DNA from: an uncultured Dehalococcoidia bacterium
GTDB lineage: Bacteria > Chloroflexota > Dehalococcoidia > Lucifugimonadales > CAJWER01
Assembly (NCBI GenBank): GCA_958296115.1
Contig: OY282442.1
Location: forward strand, 530,001-594,000
Direction: 5' to 3'
DNA: 64,000 nucleotides
The notes below the pieces were generated by a model. That model was not told the origin of the DNA. It was given only the letters and a program-made list of their open reading frames with translations, and did not search any database. A program made the translations under genes and the position numbers. This document shows, piece after piece, positions 29,448 through 39,345 of the stretch. The first letter of the stretch is position 1, and the number at the start of each line of letters is the position of its first letter.

Positions 29448-30590
29448 ATGAGAATCACGAACGTCAACGTTCACCTCGTTGAAGCTGCGGGCGCTCGCCG
29501 GCTCTTTGACCTCGCGCTGCTGCCAGGCATGAGGCGAGACCGCTGGATTCACAACCTCACGTCGCAGCAGACCGGCGTCCGCCCCATCATGCGGGTCCGC
29601 ACCGACGAGGGCATCGAAGGCGTATGCACCGCCGACGCAGGCGCCGCCGCCACGCTGACGTCCGACAGCCTCGACCAGCTTCGCGCCCTAGTCGTTGGCG
29701 AGAACCCCCTGGACCGCGAGCGCCTATACCAGAAGCTGCACACCGGGACGCGCTGGGTATATCAGCCGCCCGGTTGGCTAGGCCCGTTCGACAATTGCCT
29801 CTGGGACATCCTCGGCAAGGCCGCCGGCCTCCCCGTGTACGCTCTCCTAGGCCGAGTGCGCGACAGGACTCCCGTCTACATGAACATCCGGGGCGAGACG
29901 AAAGAAGAGGCCGCCGATGACGCCCGCCGCGCCGCAGCCGACGGCTTCCCGGCCGTCAAGGACCACTTCTACCACTCCGTCCGTGAGAACATCCAGTGGT
30001 TCCAGGCCGTCCGCGACGCCGTCGGCCCCGACATCGAGATCATGCACGACGCCGTCGCCATCTACACGTTCGAGGAGGCCCTGCGGGTCGGCAGGGTCTT
30101 GGAGGAGCTCGATTACCGCTGGTTCGAGGAGCCGCTGCCCGACCGCCAGCACAACAAGCTCAAGGCCCTGTGCGACGCCCTCGACGTGCCCATACTCGCG
30201 CCCGAGATGATGATGAACGACGTTGACCTCCAGGCGCAGTGGCTCATATCAGGGGCCGCCGACATGATCCGCGCCAACGCCCGGCACGGCGCGACCGCCG
30301 TCCTGAAGCTCGCGCATCTTGCGGAGCTGCACGGCGCGAACATCGAGCTGAACGGCGACGGCGGTCTCTACGGCCTCGTCCACGCGCATCTCCTGTCCTC
30401 AATCTCCAACACCAGCTATTACGAGACATTCGGCGAATTCCGTGGCTACAGCGAGCAGGCTGGCACGGAGATAGGACTGCTCAACCCCCTAGACGTCATA
30501 GACGGCCACGTAGCCCCGCCTCCAGGCCCCGGCTGGGGAGCCGAATGGGACTGGGGATACTTTGACAAGAAGGTGGTCGGAGAGCTCTAA
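29448..30590 (+). CDS. Mandelate racemase/muconate lactonizing enzyme family protein
   Basis: A 380-residue member of the enolase superfamily, which abstracts a proton alpha to a carboxylate with Mg2+ help. The N-terminal capping domain begins MRITNVNVHLVE. The barrel has metal ligands in IEIMHDAVA, RWFEEPL and ILAPEMM, a late acidic segment NIELNGDGG, and a C-terminal GPGWGAEWDWGYFDKK. The general-base strand reads FPAVKDHFYHS, so the usual K-x-K pair is altered to K-D-H. A sugar-acid dehydratase or epimerase role is plausible but the substrate is unknown. Such paralogues are typically abundant in SAR202 genomes. Confidence 0.88.
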   Translation: MRITNVNVHLVEAAGARRLFDLALLPGMRRDRWIHNLTSQQTGVRPIMRVRTDEGIEGVCTADAGAAATLTSDSLDQLRALVVGENPLDRERLYQKLHTGTRWVYQPPGWLGPFDNCLWDILGKAAGLPVYALLGRVRDRTPVYMNIRGETKEEAADDARRAAADGFPAVKDHFYHSVRENIQWFQAVRDAVGPDIEIMHDAVAIYTFEEALRVGRVLEELDYRWFEEPLPDRQHNKLKALCDALDVPILAPEMMMNDVDLQAQWLISGAADMIRANARHGATAVLKLAHLAELHGANIELNGDGGLYGLVHAHLLSSISNTSYYETFGEFRGYSEQAGTEIGLLNPLDVIDGHVAPPPGPGWGAEWDWGYFDKKVVGEL

Positions 30591-30657
30591 ACGCTTCTAT
30601 TGCGCTCCAGAATCGTCTGGCGCATTTCTAGGAAAAGTGATACCCTGCCGCAAAATC

Positions 30658-31176
30658 ATGGACTTGATCATGCCCATTCGCGCAATACGCAGCTGGATTC
30701 CCGTGTTGGCTCTCATGGGCGCATGCGTCGGCGCCGTGTCCTGCGGCGGATCGGACACACCCGACCTTCCTGATACCAACGCAACTGCGGTAATGGACTA
30801 CCTCGAGCAGGTGAATTACCAGGAGTCCTGGGAGTTGTGGCCTGGATTCGGAGAGATGCATCGGGGAGGGGACCCCCACGGGACGCTCCTAACCACCTAC
30901 CTCAACCCGGTGGCCCTCGACGCCCTCAATAGCAAGAGCGGCTCCATGCCCGACGGCGCGATCATAGTCAAGGAGAACTACACCCCCGAAGGCGTTCTGG
31001 ACGCGACTACGGTCATGTTCAAGAAGGCTGGATACAATCCTGAGCACAACGATTGGTTCTGGTCCAAGGTGGGCGCTGACGGCTCCGTGCAGAAAGAGGG
31101 CAAGGTCGAGGGGTGCCAGGCCTGCCATGGCGACGTGAGGGACAATGATTACGTGTTCACTGGATCGCTGCAGTAG
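30658..31176 (+). CDS. Cytochrome P460-family lipoprotein
   Basis: A 172-residue predicted exported heme protein. A lipobox GAVSC puts a lipidated Cys at 29. The mature part has [39 protein letters not shown] and the heme-binding CQACH at 153-157 followed by DNDYVFT. These match the cytochrome P460/c'-beta family, in which some members oxidise hydroxylamine or bind NO. The crosslinking lysine of true P460 cannot be assigned by eye. ATG at 30658 is chosen because it gives a compact signal sequence; an alternative ATG is at 30670, and longer frame upstream overlaps the previous gene. Confidence 0.78.
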   Translation: MDLIMPIRAIRSWIPVLALMGACVGAVSCGGSDTPDLPDTNATAVMDYLEQVNYQESWELWPGFGEMHRGGDPHGTLLTTYLNPVALDALNSKSGSMPDGAIIVKENYTPEGVLDATTVMFKKAGYNPEHNDWFWSKVGADGSVQKEGKVEGCQACHGDVRDNDYVFTGSLQ

Positions 31177-31181
31177 CGTAG

Positions 31182-32345
<1,164 letters not shown>

Positions 32346-32378
32346 ACCGCGCCTGATACCCACGACCGGAGGGCGTCC

Positions 32379-34223
32379 TTGCAGTACGAGGGTTCGAGCC
32401 AGCAGTACGACGTAGTTGCCGAGACGAACGTTATGGTTCCGGCGCGGGACGGCGTTGGGCTGGCTACCGACCTGTACTTTCCCGCCGAGGGCGGACGCCG
32501 GGCCGAAGGACGATTCCCCGTCGTCCTAGTGCGGACGCCATACGACAAGGCCGCGCCGAAGGGGGCGCTGGACGCGCGGTTCCTCGCCCGGCGGGGCTAC
32601 GTGTGCGCCATGCAGGACGTGCGCGGTCGGTTCGCGTCGGAGGGCGAGTGGTACGCCTTCGCGAAGGAGGCCCCGGACGGGTATGACACCGTGGAGTGGC
32701 TCGGGACCCAGCCCTGGAGCAGCGGCAAGGTCGGGACGATGGGCGACTCCTACGCCGGGAGCGACCAGGCGGCGCTGGCAACCCTCGACCCGCCGCGCCT
32801 TGCGACGATGATAGTCGCCGTGGGCGCGTCCAACTACTACCACAGCTCCATGCGTCAGAACGGCGCGGTGGAGCAGCGCTTCCTGGTCTATGTGTTCCGC
32901 ATGGCGGCTACCAGCAAGGAAGCCGAGGCGGACGCCGGGCTGAAGGCCGAGATAGTGAAGACCTACACCGAGCGCATGGACGACCTTGTGCGTCAATTCC
33001 CGCTGCGTGAGGGAGCGACCGTTCTCAGGCGGCTGCCGTCTTACGAGCGCTGGGCCATAGACATCCAGACGCGGGGCGATTACGACGACTACTGGAAGCA
33101 GCGTGGATACGCCATGTCGGAGTATTACGAGGAGCACGCGGACGTGCCGACGCTGTATCTGGGTGGGTGGTACGACTCCTACGCGCGGAACACCTGCGAG
33201 TCCTACGCGGCCCTGAGCCGGGCGAAGGAGTCGCGGCAGCATCTGCTGATGGGGCCGTGGACACACGGGCGATACGAGACGCCGCACTCCGGGGACTTCT
33301 ACTTCGGGATAGACGCTCAGATCAACTACATGGACTCGAAGCTCGCCTGGTTCGACCATCACCTGAAGGGGCTTGCGAGCGAGGCTGCGAGCTGGAAGCC
33401 GGTGCGTATATTCACGATGGGGACAGGACAGGACGACCGCGCTGTGCTCGGAGCGCCGGGGGACGGCTCGGAGTATCCCGGGCGGGTCGAGCACGGGGGT
33501 TTTTGGCGTGAGGCGTCGGACTGGCCCTTGCCGGGCACGTCGTTCACGCCCTTCTACCTTCGCGGGGGCGGCGGGCTGTCTCCGGAGCCGCCGCAGGCCG
33601 GCGAGGGTGAATCCACCAGCTACACTTACGACCCGTCGAACCCCGTGCCCACGATGGGAGGCGGGCTGTCGGCTGCGGACATGGTGCTCAAGCCCGGCGC
33701 GTTCGACCAGAGAGGGCGGGCGGATTTCATCGGGTGCAAGGACGAGCTGCCGCTGAACACTCGGCGGGACGTGCTGAGCTTCCAGACGGGGATACTGGAG
33801 CGGGATACGGAGGTGACTGGGCCCGTGGAGATGCGTCTGTGGGCATCGTCGTCGGCCGTGGACACCGACTTCACGGCGAAGTTGATAGACGTGTATCCGC
33901 CGAGCGACAATTTCCCGGACGGGCTGGCGTTCAACATAACGGACTCGATAATCCGGGCGCGTTACCGCAACGGCTGGGAGTCGCCGGAGCTGCTGGAGCC
34001 TGGGGAGGCGTGCGAGCTGGTCTTTCAGCTATACCCGACGTCGAACGTGTTTCGTGAGGGTCATCGGATCCGGCTGGACGTGAGCAGCAGCAATTGGCCG
34101 CGCTTCGACGTGAATCCGAACACAGGCGGGCCGCTGGGCATAGACCGCACGTATGTCAAGGCCACGCAGACCATCCATCACGGCCCTGCCCTGCCCTCGC
34201 GCGTCATCCTGCCGCTGCAATGA
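32379..34223 (+). CDS. CocE/NonD-type X-Pro dipeptidyl-peptidase (S15) family hydrolase
   Basis: A 614-residue alpha/beta hydrolase. It opens with NVMVPARDGVGLATDLYFP, has PVVLVRTPYDK and QDVRGRFASEGEW, and the nucleophile elbow GDSYAG with Ser124. A second acid/His region around LLMGPWTHGRY supplies the catalytic histidine, and the C-terminal jelly-roll domain ends DVSSSNWPRFDVNPNTG. Members cleave esters, amides or X-Pro peptides. There is no signal peptide. The start is TTG 32379, preceded by GGAGGG. The stop overlaps the first possible gltX start. Confidence 0.9.
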   Translation: MQYEGSSQQYDVVAETNVMVPARDGVGLATDLYFPAEGGRRAEGRFPVVLVRTPYDKAAPKGALDARFLARRGYVCAMQDVRGRFASEGEWYAFAKEAPDGYDTVEWLGTQPWSSGKVGTMGDSYAGSDQAALATLDPPRLATMIVAVGASNYYHSSMRQNGAVEQRFLVYVFRMAATSKEAEADAGLKAEIVKTYTERMDDLVRQFPLREGATVLRRLPSYERWAIDIQTRGDYDDYWKQRGYAMSEYYEEHADVPTLYLGGWYDSYARNTCESYAALSRAKESRQHLLMGPWTHGRYETPHSGDFYFGIDAQINYMDSKLAWFDHHLKGLASEAASWKPVRIFTMGTGQDDRAVLGAPGDGSEYPGRVEHGGFWREASDWPLPGTSFTPFYLRGGGGLSPEPPQAGEGESTSYTYDPSNPVPTMGGGLSAADMVLKPGAFDQRGRADFIGCKDELPLNTRRDVLSFQTGILERDTEVTGPVEMRLWASSSAVDTDFTAKLIDVYPPSDNFPDGLAFNITDSIIRARYRNGWESPELLEPGEACELVFQLYPTSNVFREGHRIRLDVSSSNWPRFDVNPNTGGPLGIDRTYVKATQTIHHGPALPSRVILPLQ

Positions 34224-34237
34224 CAGGGGGCGTGGGA

Positions 34238-35668
34238 ATGGACAGCGGAGTTCGAGTCAGGCTGGCCCCGAGTCCGACGGGGAGTCCGCACGTGGGGATG
34301 ATCCGGACGGCGCTGTACAACTGGCTGTTCGCACGCGGGCGCGGGGGGACCTTCATCGTCCGGATCGAGGACACGGACCAGGCGCGGCTGGTGGAGGGGT
34401 CCGTGGAGGAGATGCTGGGCTCGCTGAGATGGCTGGGGATAGATTGGGACGAGGGGCCGGACATCGGCGGGCCGAACGCGCCCTACTACCAGTCCGAACG
34501 CCTGGAGGGGTATCGCCGCGTTGCGGAGGCACTGGTGGAGCGCGGGGCGGCGTATCGATGCGATTGCGCGCCGGAGCGGCTCGCGGAGGTGCGCAAGGCG
34601 AGCGGGGGGTACGACCGCCACTGCCGGGAGCGCGGACTAATGGAAGGCGATTCGCCCTCGGTCGTGCGGTTCGCAATGCCGCTGGACGGGCGTACGGTCC
34701 TCGACGACCTGATACGCGGGACGGTGGCGTTCGAGAACGGGCTGGTGGACGACTTCGTGGCGCTCAAGTCGGACGGCTTCCCTACGTACCACCTGGCGAA
34801 CGTGGTGGACGACCGCGCGATGGGCATCTCGCACGTCTTTCGCGGCGAGGAGTGGCTGCCGAGCTCGCCGCGTCATCTGCAGATCTACGACGCGCTGGGG
34901 TGGGAGCCGCCGCGGTTCGCGCATTTGCCGCAGATACTCGCGCAGGACAGGTCGAAGCTGAGCAAGCGGCACGGGGCGACGTCGGTCCGGGAGTACCGGG
35001 AGATGGGGTATCTGCCGGAGGCGATGGTGAACTTCCTGGCGCTGCTGGGCTGGTCCCTGGACGGCAAGACGGAGGTGATGTCGGCGGACGAGCTGAAGCG
35101 GGTGTTCACGCTGGAGCGGGTGTCTAGGTCTGGGGCGATGTTCGACGCGAAGAAGCTGGAGTGGATGAACGGGCATTACATACGGCAGGCGTCCCACGAG
35201 CGTTTGGCGGACGCGCTGCTGGAGTACTGGGAGGCGTTTCCCCAGGGTGGAGTTTCGCCGCTGCCGGAGCGGGAGGCGCTGCTGCGGGTCGCGCCGCTTG
35301 TGCGGGAGCGGATGAAGACGCTTCAAGACGCCGCGCCGCTGCTGGGTTTCTTCTTCCAAGACGAGGTGGAGTACGACACAGCCGAGCTCGCGCAGAAGGG
35401 AATGGACGCCGCGGGCACGCGCGAGGCGCTGATTCGGGCGCTCGACGCGCTGGAGGGGCTGGAGGCGTTCGACGGCGACTCGATAGAGGGCGCGCTGCGG
35501 GCGCTTGCGGGCGAGCTGGGTATCAAGGCGGGGCAGCTATTCGGGTCCATCCGCGTAGCGGCGACGGGGCTGCGGGTCGCGCCGCCGCTGTTCGGCACGC
35601 TGGAGGCGCTGGGCCGCGAGCGGTCGCTGAGCGCTATCCAGAAGGCGGCGGACAGATTGGCGGGATAG
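34238..35668 (+). CDS. gltX: Glutamyl-tRNA synthetase
   Basis: A 476-residue class I synthetase charging tRNA-Glu (possibly also tRNA-Gln). The HIGH-type motif is HVGM at 18-21 in RLAPSPTGSPHVGMIRTALYN; the KMSKS-type motif is KLSKR at 240-244. Also seen are FIVRIEDTDQAR and YQSERLEGY. The C-terminal anticodon-binding helical domain is present. The start is set at 34238 (MDSGVRVRLAP) with AGGGGG upstream; an ATG at 34220 overlapping the previous stop is the alternative. The downstream NYN gene overlaps its stop by one base. Confidence 0.96.
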   Translation: MDSGVRVRLAPSPTGSPHVGMIRTALYNWLFARGRGGTFIVRIEDTDQARLVEGSVEEMLGSLRWLGIDWDEGPDIGGPNAPYYQSERLEGYRRVAEALVERGAAYRCDCAPERLAEVRKASGGYDRHCRERGLMEGDSPSVVRFAMPLDGRTVLDDLIRGTVAFENGLVDDFVALKSDGFPTYHLANVVDDRAMGISHVFRGEEWLPSSPRHLQIYDALGWEPPRFAHLPQILAQDRSKLSKRHGATSVREYREMGYLPEAMVNFLALLGWSLDGKTEVMSADELKRVFTLERVSRSGAMFDAKKLEWMNGHYIRQASHERLADALLEYWEAFPQGGVSPLPEREALLRVAPLVRERMKTLQDAAPLLGFFFQDEVEYDTAELAQKGMDAAGTREALIRALDALEGLEAFDGDSIEGALRALAGELGIKAGQLFGSIRVAATGLRVAPPLFGTLEALGRERSLSAIQKAADRLAG

Positions 35669-36081
35669 TGGAGAGTGGGGAAGGAAGAGAGCGGCGGGTT
35701 ATCGTGGACGGGAACAACGTGATGGGGTCTCGGCCGGATGGGTGGTGGCGCAACCGCGGGCGGGCGATGCAACGGCTGGTGGACCAGCTGGCGGCGTACT
35801 CGGCGAGGGCGGGGGGCGAGTGGACGGTCGTGTTCGACGGCCGGCCGCGGGGCCTGGTCGTTGCGGAGAGGAGCTCGCTGCGCGTGGCGTATGCTCGGCG
35901 GGGCGGGCGGGATGCGGCGGACGACCGGATAGTGGAGATGGCCGGTGAGCTAGCATCGCGGCCGGATGCGGTCGTCTATACGTCGGACCGGTGGCTGAGG
36001 GAGCGGCTCCGGACGCTCGGCGTGCGCGTGAAGGGCGCGGGCGCGCTGCTTCGGGAGATCTCAGAATCGTCGAGCCGCTAG
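35668..36081 (+). CDS. NYN-domain (YacP-like) putative ribonuclease
   Basis: A 137-residue PIN-like NYN domain protein. VIVDGNNVMGSRPDGWWRNR carries the first acidic residue, WTVVFDGRP the second, and RDAADDRIVEMA the acidic pair, with VVYTSDRWLRERL completing the active-site strands. YacP/Rae1 relatives cleave RNA, some on ribosomes. GTG at 35668 overlaps the gltX stop (TAGTG), indicating translational coupling to a translation gene. The length is at the short end of the family. Confidence 0.8.
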   Translation: MESGEGRERRVIVDGNNVMGSRPDGWWRNRGRAMQRLVDQLAAYSARAGGEWTVVFDGRPRGLVVAERSSLRVAYARRGGRDAADDRIVEMAGELASRPDAVVYTSDRWLRERLRTLGVRVKGAGALLREISESSSR

Positions 36082-36132
36082 ACCACGTCCCTCGTTGGGG
36101 GCGGACGGCCTGTTTGCGGCAAGGAGGGATGC

Positions 36133-37047
36133 ATGGCGAAGCGGTATCACCAGGCGGTATTGGCGAGCTGCGAGATTCCGTGGGACGAGAATTACGAGTT
36201 GATCGAGGACGTGTTCAGGGCGGAGGCGCGGCACACCATCGCCAGCGGGTTCAACAACCTGTACATCTTCGGGACGGCGGGCGAGGGCTACGCGGTGACG
36301 ATGAGCCAGTTCAGGGAGATAGTGGGGATATTCCGGGAGGAGACGACTGGCGAGGGCGTGCATCCGATGGTGGGCGTGATAGGGATGTCAACAGGGCAGG
36401 TAGTGGAGAAGGTGGGGGCGGCGCACGACGCCGGGTTCCGGATGTTCCAGGTCTCGCTGCCGCCCTGGGGAGAGCTGACGGACGCGGAGTACATGCGCTA
36501 TTTCACGGACGTATGCGGGAGCTTTCCGGATTCGGGGTTCCTGCACTACAACCTGCCGCGCCCAAAGCGTGTGCTGGTGACGGAGGACTACAAGCGCCTG
36601 CAGGACGCGGTCCCGAACCTGGTGGCTACGAAGTACACGGGGGCGCCGCCGGCGGAGTGCGCGCGCCTGGTGAAGGAGACGGAGATTCAGCACTTCCTGG
36701 GGGACAACAACTTCCCGTTCGGATGCCTGCGCGGAGAGTGCTCGCTGCTGACGTCCTACGGGCCGATGATGCCAAAGCGGACGCTGGAGTATTTTCGGTA
36801 CGGGGTCGAGGGCGATTTCGAGAACCTGTTCCGGATACAGGCGAGGATAGCGGAGGCTGCGGACGATTTCCTGGGGCCCGCGCGCGGGCGGGCGATGATA
36901 GACGGGGCATACGACAAGATGATAGTGCGAGCGGGAGGCGTCCCCATGCCGCTGCGTCTGCTCTCGCCCTACGAGGGTGTGGACGAGGCGACCTACGAGG
37001 AGTGCCTGAGGGGATTGATGGAGAAGCACGGGGACTGGCTGGAATAG
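36133..37047 (+). CDS. Dihydrodipicolinate synthase family protein (DapA-like aldolase)
   Basis: A 304-residue class I aldolase of the DapA/NAL superfamily. The Schiff-base lysine is Lys167 in LVATKYTG and the catalytic tyrosine is Tyr139 in LHYNLPR. The family GTxGE element is IFGTAGEGYAV. Genuine DapA has TT-x-E at this site, so this is more likely a lyase of another keto acid. An AAGGAGGG ribosome-binding site precedes the ATG. No lysine pathway genes are nearby. Confidence 0.88.
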   Translation: MAKRYHQAVLASCEIPWDENYELIEDVFRAEARHTIASGFNNLYIFGTAGEGYAVTMSQFREIVGIFREETTGEGVHPMVGVIGMSTGQVVEKVGAAHDAGFRMFQVSLPPWGELTDAEYMRYFTDVCGSFPDSGFLHYNLPRPKRVLVTEDYKRLQDAVPNLVATKYTGAPPAECARLVKETEIQHFLGDNNFPFGCLRGECSLLTSYGPMMPKRTLEYFRYGVEGDFENLFRIQARIAEAADDFLGPARGRAMIDGAYDKMIVRAGGVPMPLRLLSPYEGVDEATYEECLRGLMEKHGDWLE

Positions 37048-37184
37048 GACCGATGTCCGCGTTCGCGGTGAGGAATGAAGGGGCGAGTCTGCCAGGGTGG
37101 GATGGTTTCTGGATTGGGCAAGGTCGAATACTTATAATGGCTCCGAACGCTTTCGGCGCTCGACGGAGGCGCATGGGAGGCAGC

Positions 37185-37589
37185 ATGGTGGAGACAGACG
37201 CGGAACAGAAGAATCGGGAGACGGCGAGCTGGAGCATGTACCAGGGGCTGTACAGGCACCTGTGCGGGCTTGGGGTCGATGAGTGGAGGACCTCGTTCGG
37301 CGAGATCGAGTCCATCTTGGGGTTCGAGTTGCCCGCGTCGGCGCGTCTTCATCGGCCGTGGTGGGCAAACCAGAGCGACGGCAACGGACACAGCCAGGCC
37401 CTTGCCTGGGGCGTGGCCGGATGGGAGACGGCGGAGATCGATATGGAGGCGGAGACGCTGACGCTCAGGCGGAAGCGCACTCTCGACGAGACATGGCCTG
37501 TCCACGACTCGGGGGGGTGGCCGGATGGTCTGAGCTTGAGGCGTGAGGACATGTACGACGATAGGATGTATCCCGCGTCATGTTCGTAG
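37185..37589 (+). CDS. DUF7662-like small protein upstream of a PIN toxin
   Basis: A 134-residue protein with YQGLYRHLCGLG, WRTSFGEIESILGFELPASA and HRPWWANQSDG, then HSQALAWGVAGWETAEIDM, the pattern I associate with DUF7662. Its function is unknown. The stop overlaps the ATG of the PIN-domain gene by ten bases, an arrangement typical of toxin-antitoxin pairs, with this protein in the antitoxin place. Starts at 37185 (GGGAGG upstream) and 37173 are equally possible. A TATAAT at 37133-37138 may be its -10 element. Confidence 0.65.
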   Translation: MVETDAEQKNRETASWSMYQGLYRHLCGLGVDEWRTSFGEIESILGFELPASARLHRPWWANQSDGNGHSQALAWGVAGWETAEIDMEAETLTLRRKRTLDETWPVHDSGGWPDGLSLRREDMYDDRMYPASCS

Positions 37590-38002
37590 ATACCAACATC
37601 CTTGTGAATGCCCGAATGCTCCATGCCTCTAACCATGAAGTGGCTAGGGCCTGGATGGAGCGCATCTCCGAAGGTCAAGAACCTGTGAGGGTTAGCAGGC
37701 AGATTTTACGCGAGTACCTATCGGTGGTCACTCGTCCGCAGACTTGGCGGATCGCCATTACGTATGACGAAGCATTGGATGACGTCGGACGGCTCATCGA
37801 CGACTTCGAGATACTGGAGGACGGTCCCTTGATCACCGAGACACTGATCGCGCTGTGCCGCGAGGTTCCTGCGCGGGGGCGGCAGATTCACGACGCCAAC
37901 ATCGTGGCGACCATGCTCGCATACGGGGAGCGCAGGCTGCTGACGTTCAACTCATCGGACTTCCGGCGTTACGGGGGCCGCATCGAGCTGGTAAGTATGT
38001 AG
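37580..38002 (+). CDS. PIN-domain ribonuclease (VapC-like toxin)
   Basis: A 140-residue PIN domain with the expected acidic site: Asp4 in FVDTNILVNA, Glu45 in QILREYLSVV, Asp105 in HDANIVATML and Asp127 in TFNSSDFRR. VapC toxins of this class cleave tRNA or rRNA. The gene begins within the last codons of the DUF7662-like gene, so translation is coupled. No AbrB-, RHH- or Phd-like antitoxin is visible, which makes the upstream protein the natural candidate. Confidence 0.85.
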   Translation: MFVDTNILVNARMLHASNHEVARAWMERISEGQEPVRVSRQILREYLSVVTRPQTWRIAITYDEALDDVGRLIDDFEILEDGPLITETLIALCREVPARGRQIHDANIVATMLAYGERRLLTFNSSDFRRYGGRIELVSM

Positions 38003-38033
38003 CGGGGGCGCGACGAGGGAATGGCGAATCTCT

Positions 38034-38193
38034 ATGTGGATTGGAATGGGAGCCGCAATAGGCATAGTGATAGGCGGCGCTGCCAATTGGGGAACCCCTC
38101 TTTGGCAACGTAGGCGTGGGGGTCGCCCTCGGCGTTGCCATTGGCGCCGGTGTAGGGGCGAGTATCGAGGGAGCAAACCGCAAGGAGAAGTGA
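38034..38193 (+). pseudogene. Frameshifted small glycine-zipper membrane protein
   Basis: The first frame from ATG 38034 reads MWIGMGAAIGIVIGGAANWG and the +1 frame then reads GNVGVGVALGVAIGAGVGAS and ends EGANRKEK with a TGA at 38191-38193. Joined, they give a short Gly-zipper protein of a kind common in bacteria (alternating GVAIG/GAAIG). A single-base indel near 38095 breaks it. It may be dead or a sequence error. Confidence 0.6.
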
Positions 38194-38206
38194 GAGGCTT
38201 GGCATC

Positions 38207-39322
38207 GTGGCAGTGTATCGCGTTGGCGTAATCGGGTGCGGGAGGAAGGGGACAGCTCACGCGCGGGCCTACGCGCTGAACCCCGCGACGGAGGTCGTCG
38301 CCGCGGCCGATACGGACTCCGAAAACCTGGGCCTGTTCTGCGAGCGGTTCGGCGCGCCGGGGTATTCTGATTACCGGGAGATGCTGCGGCGGGAGCGGAT
38401 AGACATCGCTGTGCCTATCCTGCCGGTGAGCGTCAATCCCGACGTGGTGGTTGGGTGCGCGGAGATGGGCGTTCGGGCGATAGCGTGCGAGAAGCCGATT
38501 GCGGCGTCGCTGTCGGACGCGGACCGGATGGTCGAGGCTTGCCAGGAGCGCGGGATCAAGCTCGCGGCCGGGGACCTGGACCGGAACTTCCGTGAGTACT
38601 GGCAGGCGCGGAGGATGATAGAGGACAGCGCTATCGGCGACGTGGTGAGCGTCAACATGCTCAAGGGCGGGATAACGGAGATGTCGGGCGGCGGCTGCCA
38701 GCTGTTCAGCCTGGTCAGGATGTTCGCGTTCGACGCCGAAGCCGAGTGGGTCATCGGATGGGTCAGCGGCGACCCGTGGAGCGACCACGACCAGGGCGTT
38801 GGGGGGTACATCCGCTTCGAGAATGGAATCGAGTGTTACATGCACAGGGACTTCAACGCGCGGAGCGGGATCGAGGTTCTGGGGACGAAGGGCGTGTTCT
38901 ACTGCGACGGGTCGTACATGGAGATATGGCAAGCGCGGGAGGGCGCGGTCCGTCCTACGATGTCGGACCTGGTGAAGGTGGAGGGCGTGTTTCCGGAGAC
39001 ATCGTTGTGGGAAGGCAGCGGGACGTATGACGCAGATGGCTGGCGGTATCCTGGCAGGCGCAACATTGCGACGGCCCAGTCTATCGTCGATGCCCTGGAG
39101 CAGGATACGGAGCCTACGGGCAGCGGCGAGAACGGGCGCAAGGTCCTGGAGCTGGCGATTGCCATGCGGGAGTCGCACCGCCGGGGGCGCGTTCCGGTGA
39201 GGCTGCCGCTGGAGGACCGGAGCCTGAGGGTGTATCCGCACGAGGGGCGCTGGCTGAACAAGAAGGACGTGTACGGGAGGGAGTGGTACGCGGAGGCTAT
39301 CGGAGGAGCGGTTAGGGAATAG
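38207..39322 (+). CDS. Gfo/Idh/MocA-family oxidoreductase
   Basis: A 371-residue NAD(P)-dependent sugar or inositol dehydrogenase-like protein. The Rossmann domain opens RVGVIGCGRKGTAHARAY with the dinucleotide GxGxxG, and CEKPIAASLSDADRM holds the catalytic EKP lysine. The C-terminal alpha/beta domain includes GGGCQLFSLVRMF, with an expected active-site His replaced by a Gln/Leu region. The start is GTG. The substrate is not assignable. The enzyme fits the sugar-acid and polyol catabolic tone of the region. Confidence 0.9.
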   Translation: MAVYRVGVIGCGRKGTAHARAYALNPATEVVAAADTDSENLGLFCERFGAPGYSDYREMLRRERIDIAVPILPVSVNPDVVVGCAEMGVRAIACEKPIAASLSDADRMVEACQERGIKLAAGDLDRNFREYWQARRMIEDSAIGDVVSVNMLKGGITEMSGGGCQLFSLVRMFAFDAEAEWVIGWVSGDPWSDHDQGVGGYIRFENGIECYMHRDFNARSGIEVLGTKGVFYCDGSYMEIWQAREGAVRPTMSDLVKVEGVFPETSLWEGSGTYDADGWRYPGRRNIATAQSIVDALEQDTEPTGSGENGRKVLELAIAMRESHRRGRVPVRLPLEDRSLRVYPHEGRWLNKKDVYGREWYAEAIGGAVRE

Positions 39323-39345
39323 TGGATGATGGATGAGATGAGCGC

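Noticed and set aside
35991-37184. Long open frame upstream of the DUF7662-like gene
   Set aside because: It is out of frame with the NYN and DapA-like genes; only the part after 37173 encodes recognisable sequence.
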